Below are positions 11,656-25,200 of a stretch of 64,000 bases of DNA, one piece after another (position 1 is the stretch's first letter; every line of letters begins with the position of its first letter). The stretch is from Arcuatula senhousia (taxonomy: Eukaryota > Mollusca > Bivalvia > Mytilida > Mytilidae), in the NCBI GenBank assembly GCA_963971305.1, contig OZ020313.1, positions 27,938,602-28,002,601 of the forward strand, read 5' to 3'. The position numbers and the translations under genes are program-made. The notes under the pieces are model-generated. The model searched no databases, was not told where the DNA came from, and was given only the letters and a program-made list of their open reading frames with translations.

Positions 11656-14607
11656 ATTATTATTGTTCTTCTTTTCCGCCGCCCATATACGAAAAGTGTC
11701 GCGACATATCTTTTCCATACTTGGTACCATTATGCGGTCATAGGAATCCTCGCCGAAACTCATGCTTTGACACCGATCTATTTTTAGTAACGGAGTTATC
11801 TGCCCCAGACCGAAAACCCTTGTGCACAGATCTCCTCCTAAACCGTAACCGATATCAAAAATTTAAAGTGTGGAAAATGTTGCTGGACTCATGGGAACAT
11901 GTCATCACGAAAAAAAAAAAATTTCGATCAACTTCCTGGTTACGCGTTTTTGAGTCGAAACCTGTCGCGACACGTCAAAATTTTTTTCTCCAAAACGGTT
12001 AGTCCTAGAGACTTGGGACCTTCACCAATCATCCTAGGTGACATATGTTGCATTCAAAAATGTCAGGGTCAAAGGTCAAATCTCAAGGTCAGAAGTCATG
12101 GCACACCTTGTTTGCAGTATAGCTCAAAAACCATACAAAATTGAAGCAGACATGTAATGGGGAAAATACTCGTCTCATTTAGACCTTTATTTGATATAAA
12201 GGGTTGAACACTGTACGACAAACCGTTTTCGAGTTATGGCCCTTAACGCGTTTTGGCTTATCCGTTTTTGGCTAATAACTTTTAAACCGTCAGAGATAAT
12301 ATAGTAAACATGTGGGTTTTTTGTGACCGTCATTATGGGCCCTTCAATTTAAGACCAAAGTCGAATGGTTACGGGCAGCCATTTTCAAAATGGCTGACAC
12401 CGTAAACAGTTTTTATGAAATAACACTTTAACCGTACAAAATTGAAGCGGACAATACATGGAAAAAATGTTCGCCATGTCGAAATCTACAAAAAGTGTTT
12501 CAGGTGCGAAAGCGTAAAACTTGTCGTTTTTGAGTTATCGCCCTTGATTCGTTTTTTTAAAATGATTTTTTGTTTATAACTTTTAAACCATAAAAGATGG
12601 TGAATGAAACATAGGGTTTATTTGAAAGAGAATTGAATTACCGACAATTTGAACCCAAACAGTACATGATTCGGTTGGACGGTTCCAAAATGGCGGCCAA
12701 AACAAGTTTCGCGAAATGCGTTTTTTGCCAAAAACTTGAAAACCATAACAGATAGTATAGTAAACATGTATACTTAAATGAATCAGAATGCAAAGAGCTA
12801 CAATTTGAGTCCAAGGTCAAAGGTCATAGGTCAAGGTCATTCCCTAGCAACAAAGTAACCTTAATGAAAAGTTTATAGCAACCATACATATTCTTAAACC
12901 AAACTACTTTATGAGTTTAGATATAAGTTTTTTTTTCAACCGGAAGTGACATTTAGTCCATAGCAACCGACATAAAAGTCCTTAGCAACCATACTTTTTC
13001 TTACTCTAGGCCCCCTGATCTTTGGCAACATCTTGTCATAAACAAAGTGACTCAAATGTCTTTAGTACTTGTATAAAAACATAAGACAGGGAAAGACCTC
13101 ACATTTGTTCTCTGAACAAATGTCTTTTTAATTATTATTGTTCTTCTTTTCCGCCGCCCATATACGAAAAGTGTCGCGACATATCTTTTCCATACTTGGT
13201 ACCATTATGCGGTCATAGGAATCCTCGCCGAAACTCATGCTTTGACACCGATCTATTTTTAGTAACGGAGTTATCTGCCCCAGACCGAAAACCCTTGTGC
13301 ACAGATCTCCTCCTAAACCGTAACCGATATCAAAAATTTAAAGTGTGGAAAATGTTGCTGGACTCATGGGAACATGTCATCACGAAAAAAAAAAAATTTC
13401 GATCAACTTCCTGGTTACGCGTTTTTGAGTCGAAACCTGTCGCGACACGTCAAAATTTTTTTCTCCAAAACGGTTAGTCCTAGAGACTTGGGACCTTCAC
13501 CAATCATCCTAGGTGACATATGTTGCATTCAAAAATGTCAGGGTCAAAGGTCAAATCTCAAGGTCAGAAGTCATGGCACACCTTGTTTGCAGTATAGCTC
13601 AAAAACCATACAAAATTGAAGCAGACATGTAATGGGGAAAATACTCGTCTCATTTAGACCTTTATTTGATATAAAGGGTTGAACACTGTACGACAAACCG
13701 TTTTCGAGTTATGGCCCTTAACGCGTTTTGGCTTATCCGTTTTTGGCTAATAACTTTTAAACCGTCAGAGATAATATAGTAAACATGTGGGTTTTTTGTG
13801 ACCGTCATTATGGGCCCTTCAATTTAAGACCAAAGTCGAATGGTTACGGGCAGCCATTTTCAAAATGGCTGACACCGTAAACAGTTTTTATGAAATAACA
13901 CTTAAACCGTACAAAATTGAAGCGGACAATACATGGAAAAAATGTTCGCCATGTCGAAATCTACAAAAAGTGTTTCAGGTGCGAAAGCGTAAAACTTGTC
14001 GTTTTTGAGTTATCGCCCTTGATTCGTTTTTTTAAAATGATTTTTTGTTTATAACTTTTAAACCATAAAAGATGGTGAATGAAACATAGGGTTTATTTGA
14101 AAGAGAATTGAATTACCGACAATTTGAACCCAAACAGTACATGATTCGGTTGGACGGTTCCAAAATGGCGGCCAAAACAAGTTTCGCGAAATGCGTTTTT
14201 TGCCAAAAACTTGAAAACCATAACAGATAGTATAGTAAACATGTATACTTAAATGAATCAGAATGCAAAGAGCTACAATTTGAGTCCAAGGTCAAAGGTC
14301 ATAGGTCAAGGTCATTCCCTAGCAACAAAGTAACCTTAATGAAAAGTTTATAGCAACCATACATATTCTTAAACCAAACTACTTTATGAGTTTAGATGTA
14401 AGTTTTTTTTTCAACCGGAAGTGACATTTAGTCCATAGCAACCGACATAAAAGTCCTTAGCAACCATACTTTTTCTTACACTAGGCCCCTGATCTTTGGC
14501 AACATCTTGTCATAAACAAAGTGACTCAAATGTCTTTAGTACTTGTATAAAAACATAAGACAGGGAAAGACCTCACATTTGTTCTCTGAACAAATGTCTT
14601 TTTAATT
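11656..14607 (+). mobile_element. Two near-identical type A bodies in tandem
   Basis: Bodies at 11656-13132 and 13133-14607 are almost base-identical to each other and to 632-2165. A few differences are visible by eye (for example CACTTTAACC against CACTTAAACC). Neither has an adjacent 5' hairpin; those are the ones at 8552 and 8496. Local duplication rather than separate insertion is an alternative explanation for the pair. Confidence 0.7.
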
Positions 14608-16221
14608 AAGGTCTTTCCCTTTCCAAAAGGAAAGACCTTATTGTATTTCTTCTGATTATTAAGGTCTTTCCCTTCCACAGAAGGAAAGACCTTACTGTAT
14701 TTCTTATGATTATTATTATTATTTTTTTTTTTCTGCCGCAGATGTCAAAAAAGTGTCGCGACCTATCATTACGAAACTTAGTACTATTAATCGACACTAC
14801 CAGGGCTCGACTTGAGTCGGCCTGCGAAACCGATCTATTTTTAGTAACGGAGTTATCTGCCCGGAACCCAAAAACCTTGTCTGCAGATAAAGTCAGAAAC
14901 CGTAACCGTTATCAAAAATCTGAAGCAGGGAAAATGTTGCTAGACTCCTGGTCATCATTCGTCATGCAAAAAAAAAATTTTCGATCAACTTCCTGGTTAC
15001 GCGTTTTTGACCCGAAAAGTGTCACGACTCGTCAAATTTTTTTTCTTCAAAACGGTTTGTCCTAGAGACTTGGGACCTTCACCAATCATCCTAGGTGACA
15101 TATGTTACATCTAAAAATGACAAGGTCAAAGGTCAAATCTCAAGGTCAGAGGTCATGGTACACCTTGTCTGCAGTATAGCTCAAAAACCATACAAAATTG
15201 AAGCAGACATGTAATGAGGAAAATACTCGTCTCATTTAGACCTTTATTTGATATAAAGGGTTGAACACTGTACGACAAACGGTTTTCGAGTTATGGCCCT
15301 TGACGCGTTTCGGCTTATTTGTTTTTGGCTTATAACTTTTAAACCATCAAAGATAATATAGTAAACATATGGGTTTTTTGTGACCGTCATTAAGAGTCCT
15401 TCAATTTAAGACCAAAGTCGAATGGTTATAGGCAGCCATTTTCAAAATGGCCGACACTGTAAACAGTTTTTAAGAAATAACACCTAAACCGTACAAAATT
15501 GAAGCGGACAATACATGGGAAAAATGTTCGCCATGTCGAGATTTACAAAAAGTGTTTCAGGTACGAAAGCGTAAAACTTGTTGTTTTTGAGTTATCACCC
15601 TTGATTCGTATTTTTAAAATGATTTTTGTTTATAACTTTTTAACCATAAAAGATGGTGAATGAAACATAGGGTTTATTTGAAAGAGAATTGAATTGCCTA
15701 CAATTTGAACCCAAACAGTACATGATTCGGTTGAACGGTTTCAAAATGGCGGCCAAAACAAGTTTCGCGAAACACGTTTTTTGCCCATAACTTGAAAACC
15801 ATAACAAATAGTATAGTAAACATGTATACTTAAATGAATCAGAATGCAAAGAGCTAAAATTTGAGTCAGAGGTCAAAGGTCATGGGTCAAGGTCATTCCC
15901 TAGCAACAAGGTAACCTTAATGAAAAGTCCATAGAAACCATACATATTCTTAAACAAGACTACTTTCTGAGTTAAGATGTAAGTTTGTGCAACCAAAAGT
16001 GACATTTAGTCCATAGCAACCAACTTAAAAGTCCTTAGCAACCATACTTTTTCTGACTGTAGGCCCCCTAATCTTCATTCTGGAGCCTATATCACAATAA
16101 TTGGCAACATCTTGTCATAAACAAAGTGACTCAAATGTCTTTAGTACTTGTATAAAATACCATAACAAAAACATAAGACAGGGAAAGACCTCACATTTGT
16201 TCTCTGAACAAATGACTTTTC
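14608..16221 (+). mobile_element. Two 5' hairpins and one diverged type A body
   Basis: 5' hairpins open at 14608 and 14661. The body begins TTTTTTTTTCTGCCGCAG, runs through modules related to type A and an AGGTCA cluster near 15870, and closes with GGGAAAGACCTC, ACATTTGTTC/GAACAAATG and TCAATTT near 16221. By bracket logic the outer element (14608) should resume further right, probably beyond the 939-bp array. Confidence 0.6.
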
Positions 16222-16234
16222 AATTTTTATTATT

Positions 16235-19200
16235 AAGGTCTTTCACGACTACGGTCGTAAAGACCTTCTAGCAATTCTTCTGATTATTATTATTATTATT
16301 ATTTTTCATCCGCCGCCCCAAAATATTTTTTGTTTCGCGACATATCATTTTGATATTTAAGGTGGAATATCGGTCATAAAAAAACTCTTCGTAATTTACC
16401 CTGCGAAAGCAAACTATTTATTGTTATGGAGTTATCTCCCCTAACACCGTAAAGTTTGTGTCTTCTTCTCCTCCTAAACTACAATAAAAATAGAAAAACT
16501 AAAGCATGCAAAGTGTTAAGGAACTAATAAACAAGCTCTATGGACCAATTTAATAAATTTCAAATCACTTCCTGTTGACGCGTTTAAGGTTCAAAAAGTG
16601 TCGCGACGCGTCAAAATTTTTATCTTTTAAACCGTTGGTCATAGAGACTTGGAACCTTCACCATTAAACTTAGGTGACATATGTTACATCCAAAAATGTC
16701 AAAATCCAAGGTCAAAGGTCAAGGTCAAATTAACCAAAATGGAATTTTAAGGGTTACTACATATACAGATCTATATTTTACATAATTATTCATATTTTAG
16801 TCATGTTTTTAGTGCTAATCAGTTGTCCAATATCTTTACTACCTTTTAAAACCCCAAAATGAGAAAAAATTGCTAAAATATTGAACGCGAATGGATTTCA
16901 AGGAAATTTACACCGGTCTTAGATACAGAGTAACCGTATGACCTTGACTGACTTTTCAAGGTCAAATCAACTTTATGACACTATTTCAACACATTTAACC
17001 CATTTAAGGGTCTCAGATATTAGAAATAAAGAAATTAATAGTTCATCCCCCCTTTTTTCCAAAAATGTGAAAATTGACATTTTTGCACTAAAAGTGGTCA
17101 AAACATGTTAAATGTACTACTTTTAATAATATTTAGTCAAAATCAGATGAAAAAATGTTGACCGGTCTTTATTAAGGTCTTTCACGACTACGGTCGTAAA
17201 GACCTTCTAGCAATTCTTCTGATTATTATTATTATTATTATTATTTTTCATCCGCCGCCCCAAAATATTTTTTGTTTCGCGACATATCATTTTGATATTT
17301 AAGGTAGTATATCGGTCATAAAAAAACTCTTCGCAATTTACCCTGCGAAAGCGAACTATTTATTGTTATGGAGTTATCTCCCCTAACACCGTAAAGTTTG
17401 TGTCTTCTTCTCCTCCTAAACTACAATAAAAATAGAAAAACTAAAGCATGCAAAGTGTTAAGGAACTAATAAACAAGCTCTATGGACCAATTTGATAAAT
17501 TTTAAATCACTTCCTGTTGACGCGTTTAAGACTCAAAAAGTGTCGCGACGCGTCAACATTTTTATCTTTTAAACCGTTGGTCATAGAGACTTGAAACCTT
17601 CACCATTAAACTTAGGTGACATATGTTACATCCAAAAATGTCAAAATCCAAGGTCAAAGGTCAAGGTCAAATTACTCAAAATGAAATTTTAAGGGTTACT
17701 ACATATACAGATCTATATTTTACATAATTATTCATATTTTAGTCATGTTTTTAGTGCTAATCAGTTGTCCAATGTCTTTTCTACCTCTTAAAACCCCAAA
17801 ATGAGAAAAAATTGCTAAAATATTGAACGCGAATGGATTTTAAGGAAATTTACACCGGTCTTAGATACAGAGTAACCGTATGACCTTGACTGACTTTTCA
17901 AGGTCAAATCAACTTTATGACACTATTTCAACACATTTAACCCATTTAAGGGTCTCAGATATTAGAAATAAAGAAATTAATAGTTCATCCCCCCTTTTTT
18001 CCAAAAATGTGAAAATTGACATTTTTGCACTAAAAGTGGTCAAAACATGTTAAATGTACTACTTTTAATCATATTTAGTCAAAATCAGATGAAAAAATGT
18101 TGACCGGTCTTTATTAAGGTCTTTCACGACTACGGTCGTAAAGACCTTCTAGCAATTCTTCTGATTATTATTATTATTATTATTTTTCATCCGCCGCCCC
18201 AAAATATTTTTTGTTTCGCGACATATCATTTTGATATTTAAGGTGGAATATCGGTCATAAAAAAACTCTTCGTAATTTACCCTGCGAAAGCAAACTATTT
18301 ATTGTTATGGAGTTATCTCCCCTAACACCGTAAAGTTTGTGTCTTCTTCTCCTCCTAAACTACAATAAAAATAGAAAAACTAAAGCATGCAAAGTGTTAA
18401 GGAACTAATAAACAAGCTCTATGGACCAATTTGATAAATTTTAAATCACTTCCTGTTGACGCGTTTAAGACTCAAAAAGTGTCGCGACGCGTCAACATTT
18501 TTATCTTTTAAACCGTTGGTCATAGAGACTTGAAACCTTCACCATTAAACTTAGGTGACATATGTTACATCCAAAAATGTCAAAATCCAAGGTCAAAGGT
18601 CAAGGTCAAATTACTCAAAATGAAATTTTAAGGGTTACTACATATACAGATCTATATTTTACATAATTATTCATATTTTAGTCATGTTTTTAGTGCTAAT
18701 CAGTTGTCCAATGTCTTTTCTACCTCTTAAAACCCCAAAATGAGAAAAAATTGCTAAAATATTGAACGCGAATGGATTTTAAGGAAATTTACACCGGTCT
18801 TAGATACAGAGTAACCGTATGACCTTGACTGACTTTTCAAGGTCAAATCAACTTTATGACACTATTTCAACACATTTAACCCATTTAAGGGTCTCAGATA
18901 TTAGAAATAAAGAAATTAATAGTTCATCCCCCCTTTTTTCCAAAAATGTGAAAATTGACATTTTTGCACTAAAAGTGGTCAAAACATGTTAAATGTACTA
19001 CTTTTAATCATATTTAGTCAAAATCAGATGAAAAAATGTTGACCGGTCTTTATTAAGGTCTTTCACGACTACGGTCGTAAAGACCTTCTAGCAATTCTTC
19101 TGATTATTATTATTATTATTATTTTTCATCCGCCGCCCCAAAATATTTTTTGTTTCGCGACATATCATTTTGATATTTAAGGTGGAATATCGGTCATAAA

Positions 19201-22200
19201 AAAACTCTTCGTAATTTACCCTGCGAAAGCAAACTATTTATTGTTATGGAGTTATCTCCCCTAACACCGTAAAGTTTGTGTCTTCTTCTCCTCCTAAACT
19301 ACAATAAAAATAGAAAAACTAAAGCATGCAAAGTGTTAAGGAACTAATAAACAAGCTCTATGGACCAATTTGATAAATTTTAAATCACTTCCTGTTGACG
19401 CGTTTAAGACTCAAAAAGTGTCGCGACGCGTCAACATTTTTATCTTTTAAACCGTTGGTCATAGAGACTTGAAACCTTCACCATTAAACTTAGGTGACAT
19501 ATGTTACATCCAAAAATGTCAAAATCCAAGGTCAAAGGTCAAGGTCAAATTACTCAAAATGAAATTTTAAGGGTTACTACATATACAGATCTATATTTTA
19601 CATAATTATTCATATTTTAGTCATGTTTTTAGTGCTAATCAGTTGTCCAATGTCTTTTCTACCTCTTAAAACCCCAAAATGAGAAAAAATTGCTAAAATA
19701 TTGAACGCGAATGGATTTTAAGGAAATTTACACCGGTCTTAGATACAGAGTAACCGTATGACCTTGACTGACTTTTCAAGGTCAAATCAACTTTATGACA
19801 CTATTTCAACACATTTAACCCATTTAAGGGTCTCAGATATTAGAAATAAAGAAATTAATAGTTCATCCCCCCTTTTTTCCAAAAATGTGAAAATTGACAT
19901 TTTTGCACTAAAAGTGGTCAAAACATGTTAAATGTACTACTTTTAATCATATTTAGTCAAAATCAGATGAAAAAATGTTGACCGGTCTTTATTAAGGTCT
20001 TTCACGACTACGGTCGTAAAGACCTTCTAGCAATTCTTCTGATTATTATTATTATTATTATTTTTCATCCGCCGCCCCAAAATATTTTTTGTTTCGCGAC
20101 ATATCATTTTGATATTTAAGGTGGAATATCGGTCATAAAAAAACTCTTCGTAATTTACCCTGCGAAAGCAAACTATTTATTGTTATGGAGTTATCTCCCC
20201 TAACACCGTAAAGTTTGTGTCTTCTTCTCCTCCTAAACTACAATAAAAATAGAAAAACTAAAGCATGCAAAGTGTTAAGGAACTAATAAACAAGCTCTAT
20301 GGACCAATTTGATAAATTTTAAATCACTTCCTGTTGACGCGTTTAAGACTCAAAAAGTGTCGCGACGCGTCAACATTTTTATCTTTTAAACCGTTGGTCA
20401 TAGAGACTTGAAACCTTCACCATTAAACTTAGGTGACATATGTTACATCCAAAAATGTCAAAATCCAAGGTCAAAGGTCAAGGTCAAATTACTCAAAATG
20501 AAATTTTAAGGGTTACTACATATACAGATCTATATTTTACATAATTATTCATATTTTAGTCATGTTTTTAGTGCTAATCAGTTGTCCAATGTCTTTTCTA
20601 CCTCTTAAAACCCCAAAATGAGAAAAAATTGCTAAAATATTGAACGCGAATGGATTTTAAGGAAATTTACACCGGTCTTAGATACAGAGTAACCGTATGA
20701 CCTTGACTGACTTTTCAAGGTCAAATCAACTTTATGACACTATTTCAACACATTTAACCCATTTAAGGGTCTCAGATATTAGAAATAAAGAAATTAATAG
20801 TTCATCCCCCCTTTTTTCCAAAAATGTGAAAATTGACATTTTTGCACTAAAAGTGGTCAAAACATGTTAAATGTACTACTTTTAATCATATTTAGTCAAA
20901 ATCAGATGAAAAAATGTTGACCGGTCTTTATTAAGGTCTTTCACGACTACGGTCGTAAAGACCTTCTAGCAATTCTTCTGATTATTATTATTATTATTAT
21001 TTTTCATCCGCCGCCCCAAAATATTTTTTGTTTCGCGACATATCATTTTGATATTTAAGGTGGAATATCGGTCATAAAAAAACTCTTCGTAATTTACCCT
21101 GCGAAAGCAAACTATTTATTGTTATGGAGTTATCTCCCCTAACACCGTAAAGTTTGTGTCTTCTTCTCCTCCTAAACTACAATAAAAATAGAAAAACTAA
21201 AGCATGCAAAGTGTTAAGGAACTAATAAACAAGCTCTATGGACCAATTTGATAAATTTTAAATCACTTCCTGTTGACGCGTTTAAGACTCAAAAAGTGTC
21301 GCGACGCGTCAACATTTTTATCTTTTAAACCGTTGGTCATAGAGACTTGAAACCTTCACCATTAAACTTAGGTGACATATGTTACATCCAAAAATGTCAA
21401 AATCCAAGGTCAAAGGTCAAGGTCAAATTACTCAAAATGAAATTTTAAGGGTTACTACATATACAGATCTATATTTTACATAATTATTCATATTTTAGTC
21501 ATGTTTTTAGTGCTAATCAGTTGTCCAATGTCTTTTCTACCTCTTAAAACCCCAAAATGAGAAAAAATTGCTAAAATATTGAACGCGAATGGATTTTAAG
21601 GAAATTTACACCGGTCTTAGATACAGAGTAACCGTATGACCTTGACTGACTTTTCAAGGTCAAATCAACTTTATGACACTATTTCAACACATTTAACCCA
21701 TTTAAGGGTCTCAGATATTAGAAATAAAGAAATTAATAGTTCATCCCCCCTTTTTTCCAAAAATGTGAAAATTGACATTTTTGCACTAAAAGTGGTCAAA
21801 ACATGTTAAATGTACTACTTTTAATCATATTTAGTCAAAATCAGATGAAAAAATGTTGACCGGTCTTTATTAAGGTCTTTCACGACTACGGTCGTAAAGA
21901 CCTTCTAGCAATTCTTCTGATTATTATTATTATTATTATTTTTCATCCGCCGCCCCAAAATATTTTTTGTTTCGCGACATATCATTTTGATATTTAAGGT
22001 GGAATATCGGTCATAAAAAAACTCTTCGTAATTTACCCTGCGAAAGCAAACTATTTATTGTTATGGAGTTATCTCCCCTAACACCGTAAAGTTTGTGTCT
22101 TCTTCTCCTCCTAAACTACAATAAAAATAGAAAAACTAAAGCATGCAAAGTGTTAAGGAACTAATAAACAAGCTCTATGGACCAATTTGATAAATTTTAA

Positions 22201-25200
22201 ATCACTTCCTGTTGACGCGTTTAAGACTCAAAAAGTGTCGCGACGCGTCAACATTTTTATCTTTTAAACCGTTGGTCATAGAGACTTGAAACCTTCACCA
22301 TTAAACTTAGGTGACATATGTTACATCCAAAAATGTCAAAATCCAAGGTCAAAGGTCAAGGTCAAATTACTCAAAATGAAATTTTAAGGGTTACTACATA
22401 TACAGATCTATATTTTACATAATTATTCATATTTTAGTCATGTTTTTAGTGCTAATCAGTTGTCCAATGTCTTTTCTACCTCTTAAAACCCCAAAATGAG
22501 AAAAAATTGCTAAAATATTGAACGCGAATGGATTTTAAGGAAATTTACACCGGTCTTAGATACAGAGTAACCGTATGACCTTGACTGACTTTTCAAGGTC
22601 AAATCAACTTTATGACACTATTTCAACACATTTAACCCATTTAAGGGTCTCAGATATTAGAAATAAAGAAATTAATAGTTCATCCCCCCTTTTTTCCAAA
22701 AATGTGAAAATTGACATTTTTGCACTAAAAGTGGTCAAAACATGTTAAATGTACTACTTTTAATCATATTTAGTCAAAATCAGATGAAAAAATGTTGACC
22801 GGTCTTTATTAAGGTCTTTCACGACTACGGTCGTAAAGACCTTCTAGCAATTCTTCTGATTATTAAGGTCTTTCCCACTACAGTGGAAAGACCTTATTGT
22901 ATTTCTTATGATTATTATTATTGTTCTTTTCTTCTGCCATCAATTGACGAAAAGTCTCTTGACCGATTTTGACAAAATTTGGCACACTTATTAAGATCTG
23001 CATACAGAAGACCTGGTTGACCCTGTGAGCGCCAACTATGTTTCGTTACGGCGCAATGGCGCAAAACGCTGTTTACCCTTGTGCACAGATCTCTTCCTAG
23101 ATAGTAACAGATATAAAAAATCTAAACTGTGGAAAATGTTCTCTGACTCCTGCCGATGTGTCATAACGAAAAAGATGTTTTTTATTTTACTTCCTGGTTG
23201 TGCGCGTATGGCGCAAAGTTGGCGCAAAATGTCAATGTTGTCCGATTTTGATGAAATTTGATTTCCAGGTAGATTTGAGGGTCCTGATTACGAATCTGTG
23301 GTCAAAATTTTTTTTGCGTTTACCATTGCCAAAATGGCGGCCGTCAAACGTTTCATTACTTATAACTCGAAAACCGTTAGAGATAGTATAGACAATATAT
23401 GTACAAAAAATGATCGCATTGAAAAGACCTACAATTTGAGTCCAAGAAGTGTATGATTTGGTTGAGCGGTTTCGAAATGGCGGCCGAAACATGTTTTCGC
23501 GAAATACGTTTTTTGCCAATAACTTGAAAACCTTAAGAGATAGTATAATAGACATGTGTATGAAAAATGACCGTCTTATCAAGACTTATAATTTGAGTCC
23601 AAAAAAACATGATTTGGTTGAGTGGTTTCAAAATGGCGGCCGAAATATGTTTTCGCTGAACATGTTTTTTGACGATAAGTTCAAAACCGTAACAGATAGT
23701 ATGGTAAACATGCATACCTTTATGATCAGAAATGAAGGAACTTATCTTTATGACAAAGGTCAAAGGTCATAGGTCAAGGTCACGGGAAAGACCTCTCATT
23801 TGTTCTCTGAACAAATGGCACTTTAATTATTATTATTATTATTTTTCATCCGCCGCCCCAAAATATTTTTTGTTTCGCGACATATCATTTTGATATTTAA
23901 GGTGGAATATCGGTCATAAAAAAACTCTTCGTAATTTACCCTGCGAAAGCAAACTATTTATTGTTATGGAGTTATCTCCCCTAACACCGTAAAGTTTGTG
24001 TCTTCTTCTCCTCCTAAACTACAATAAAAATAGAAAAACTAAAGCATGCAAAGTGTTAAGGAACTAATAAACAAGCTCTATGGACCAATTTGATAAATTT
24101 TAAATCACTTCCTGTTGACGCGTTTAAGACTCAAAAAGTGTCGCGACGCGTCAACATTTTTATCTTTTAAACCGTTGGTCATAGAGACTTGAAACCTTCA
24201 CCATTAAACTTAGGTGACATATGTTACATCCAAAAATGTCAAAATCCAAGGTCAAAGGTCAAGGTCAAATTACTCAAAATGAAATTTTAAGGGTTACTAC
24301 ATATACAGATCTATATTTTACATAATTATTCATATTTTAGTCATGTTTTTAGTGCTAATCAGTTGTCCAATGTCTTTTCTACCTCTTAAAACCCCAAAAT
24401 GAGAAAAAATTGCTAAAATATTGAACGCGAATGGATTTTAAGGAAATTTACACCGGTCTTAGATACAGAGTAACCGTATGACCTTGACTGACTTTTCAAG
24501 GTCAAATCAACTTTATGACACTATTTCAACACATTTAACCCATTTAAGGGTCTCAGATATTAGAAATAAAGAAATTAATAGTTCATCCCCCCTTTTTTCC
24601 AAAAATGTGAAAATTGACATTTTTGCACTAAAAGTGGTCAAAACATGTTAAATGTACTACTTTTAATCATATTTAGTCAAAATCAGATGAAAAAATGTTG
24701 ACCGGTCTTTATTAAGGTCTTTCACGACTACGGTCGTAAAGACCTTCTAGCAATTCTTCTGATTATTATTATTATTATTATTTTTCATCCGCCGCCCCAA
24801 AATATTTTTTGTTTCGCGACATATCATTTTGATATTTAAGGTGGAATATCGGTCATAAAAAAACTCTTCGTAATTTACCCTGCGAAAGCAAACTATTTAT
24901 TGTTATGGAGTTATCTCCCCTAACACCGTAAAGTTTGTGTCTTCTTCTCCTCCTAAACTACAATAAAAATAGAAAAACTAAAGCATGCAAAGTGTTAAGG
25001 AACTAATAAACAAGCTCTATGGACCAATTTGATAAATTTTAAATCACTTCCTGTTGACGCGTTTAAGACTCAAAAAGTGTCGCGACGCGTCAACATTTTT
25101 ATCTTTTAAACCGTTGGTCATAGAGACTTGAAACCTTCACCATTAAACTTAGGTGACATATGTTACATCCAAAAATGTCAAAATCCAAGGTCAAAGGTCA

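Larger units (their letters stand above)
8496..14607 (+). mobile_element. Four-level nested stack of hairpin elements
   Basis: Four 5' hairpins open in succession at 8496, 8552, 8611 and 8670, each separated only by the conserved TTCTTATGATTATT lead-in. Four 3' termini then close at about 10239, 11655, 13132 and 14607. The bodies between closes (8700-10239, 10240-11655, 11656-13132, 13133-14607) each resume at or near an ATT tract. The last-in, first-out order is what repeated insertion into the (ATT)n of the previous copy would make. The innermost copy (8670-10239) has a 5' hairpin with CCACT/AGTGG inner arms. Confidence 0.7.

Noticed and set aside
753..14295. ORFs of 93, 81 and 60 codons repeated identically at three places
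   Set aside because: They lie on copies of one element, overlap in different frames, have no domain, and change or break in more diverged copies.
23025..23772. Overlapping ORFs on both strands in the array insert
   Set aside because: They follow the degenerate modules of the element and show no protein family features.
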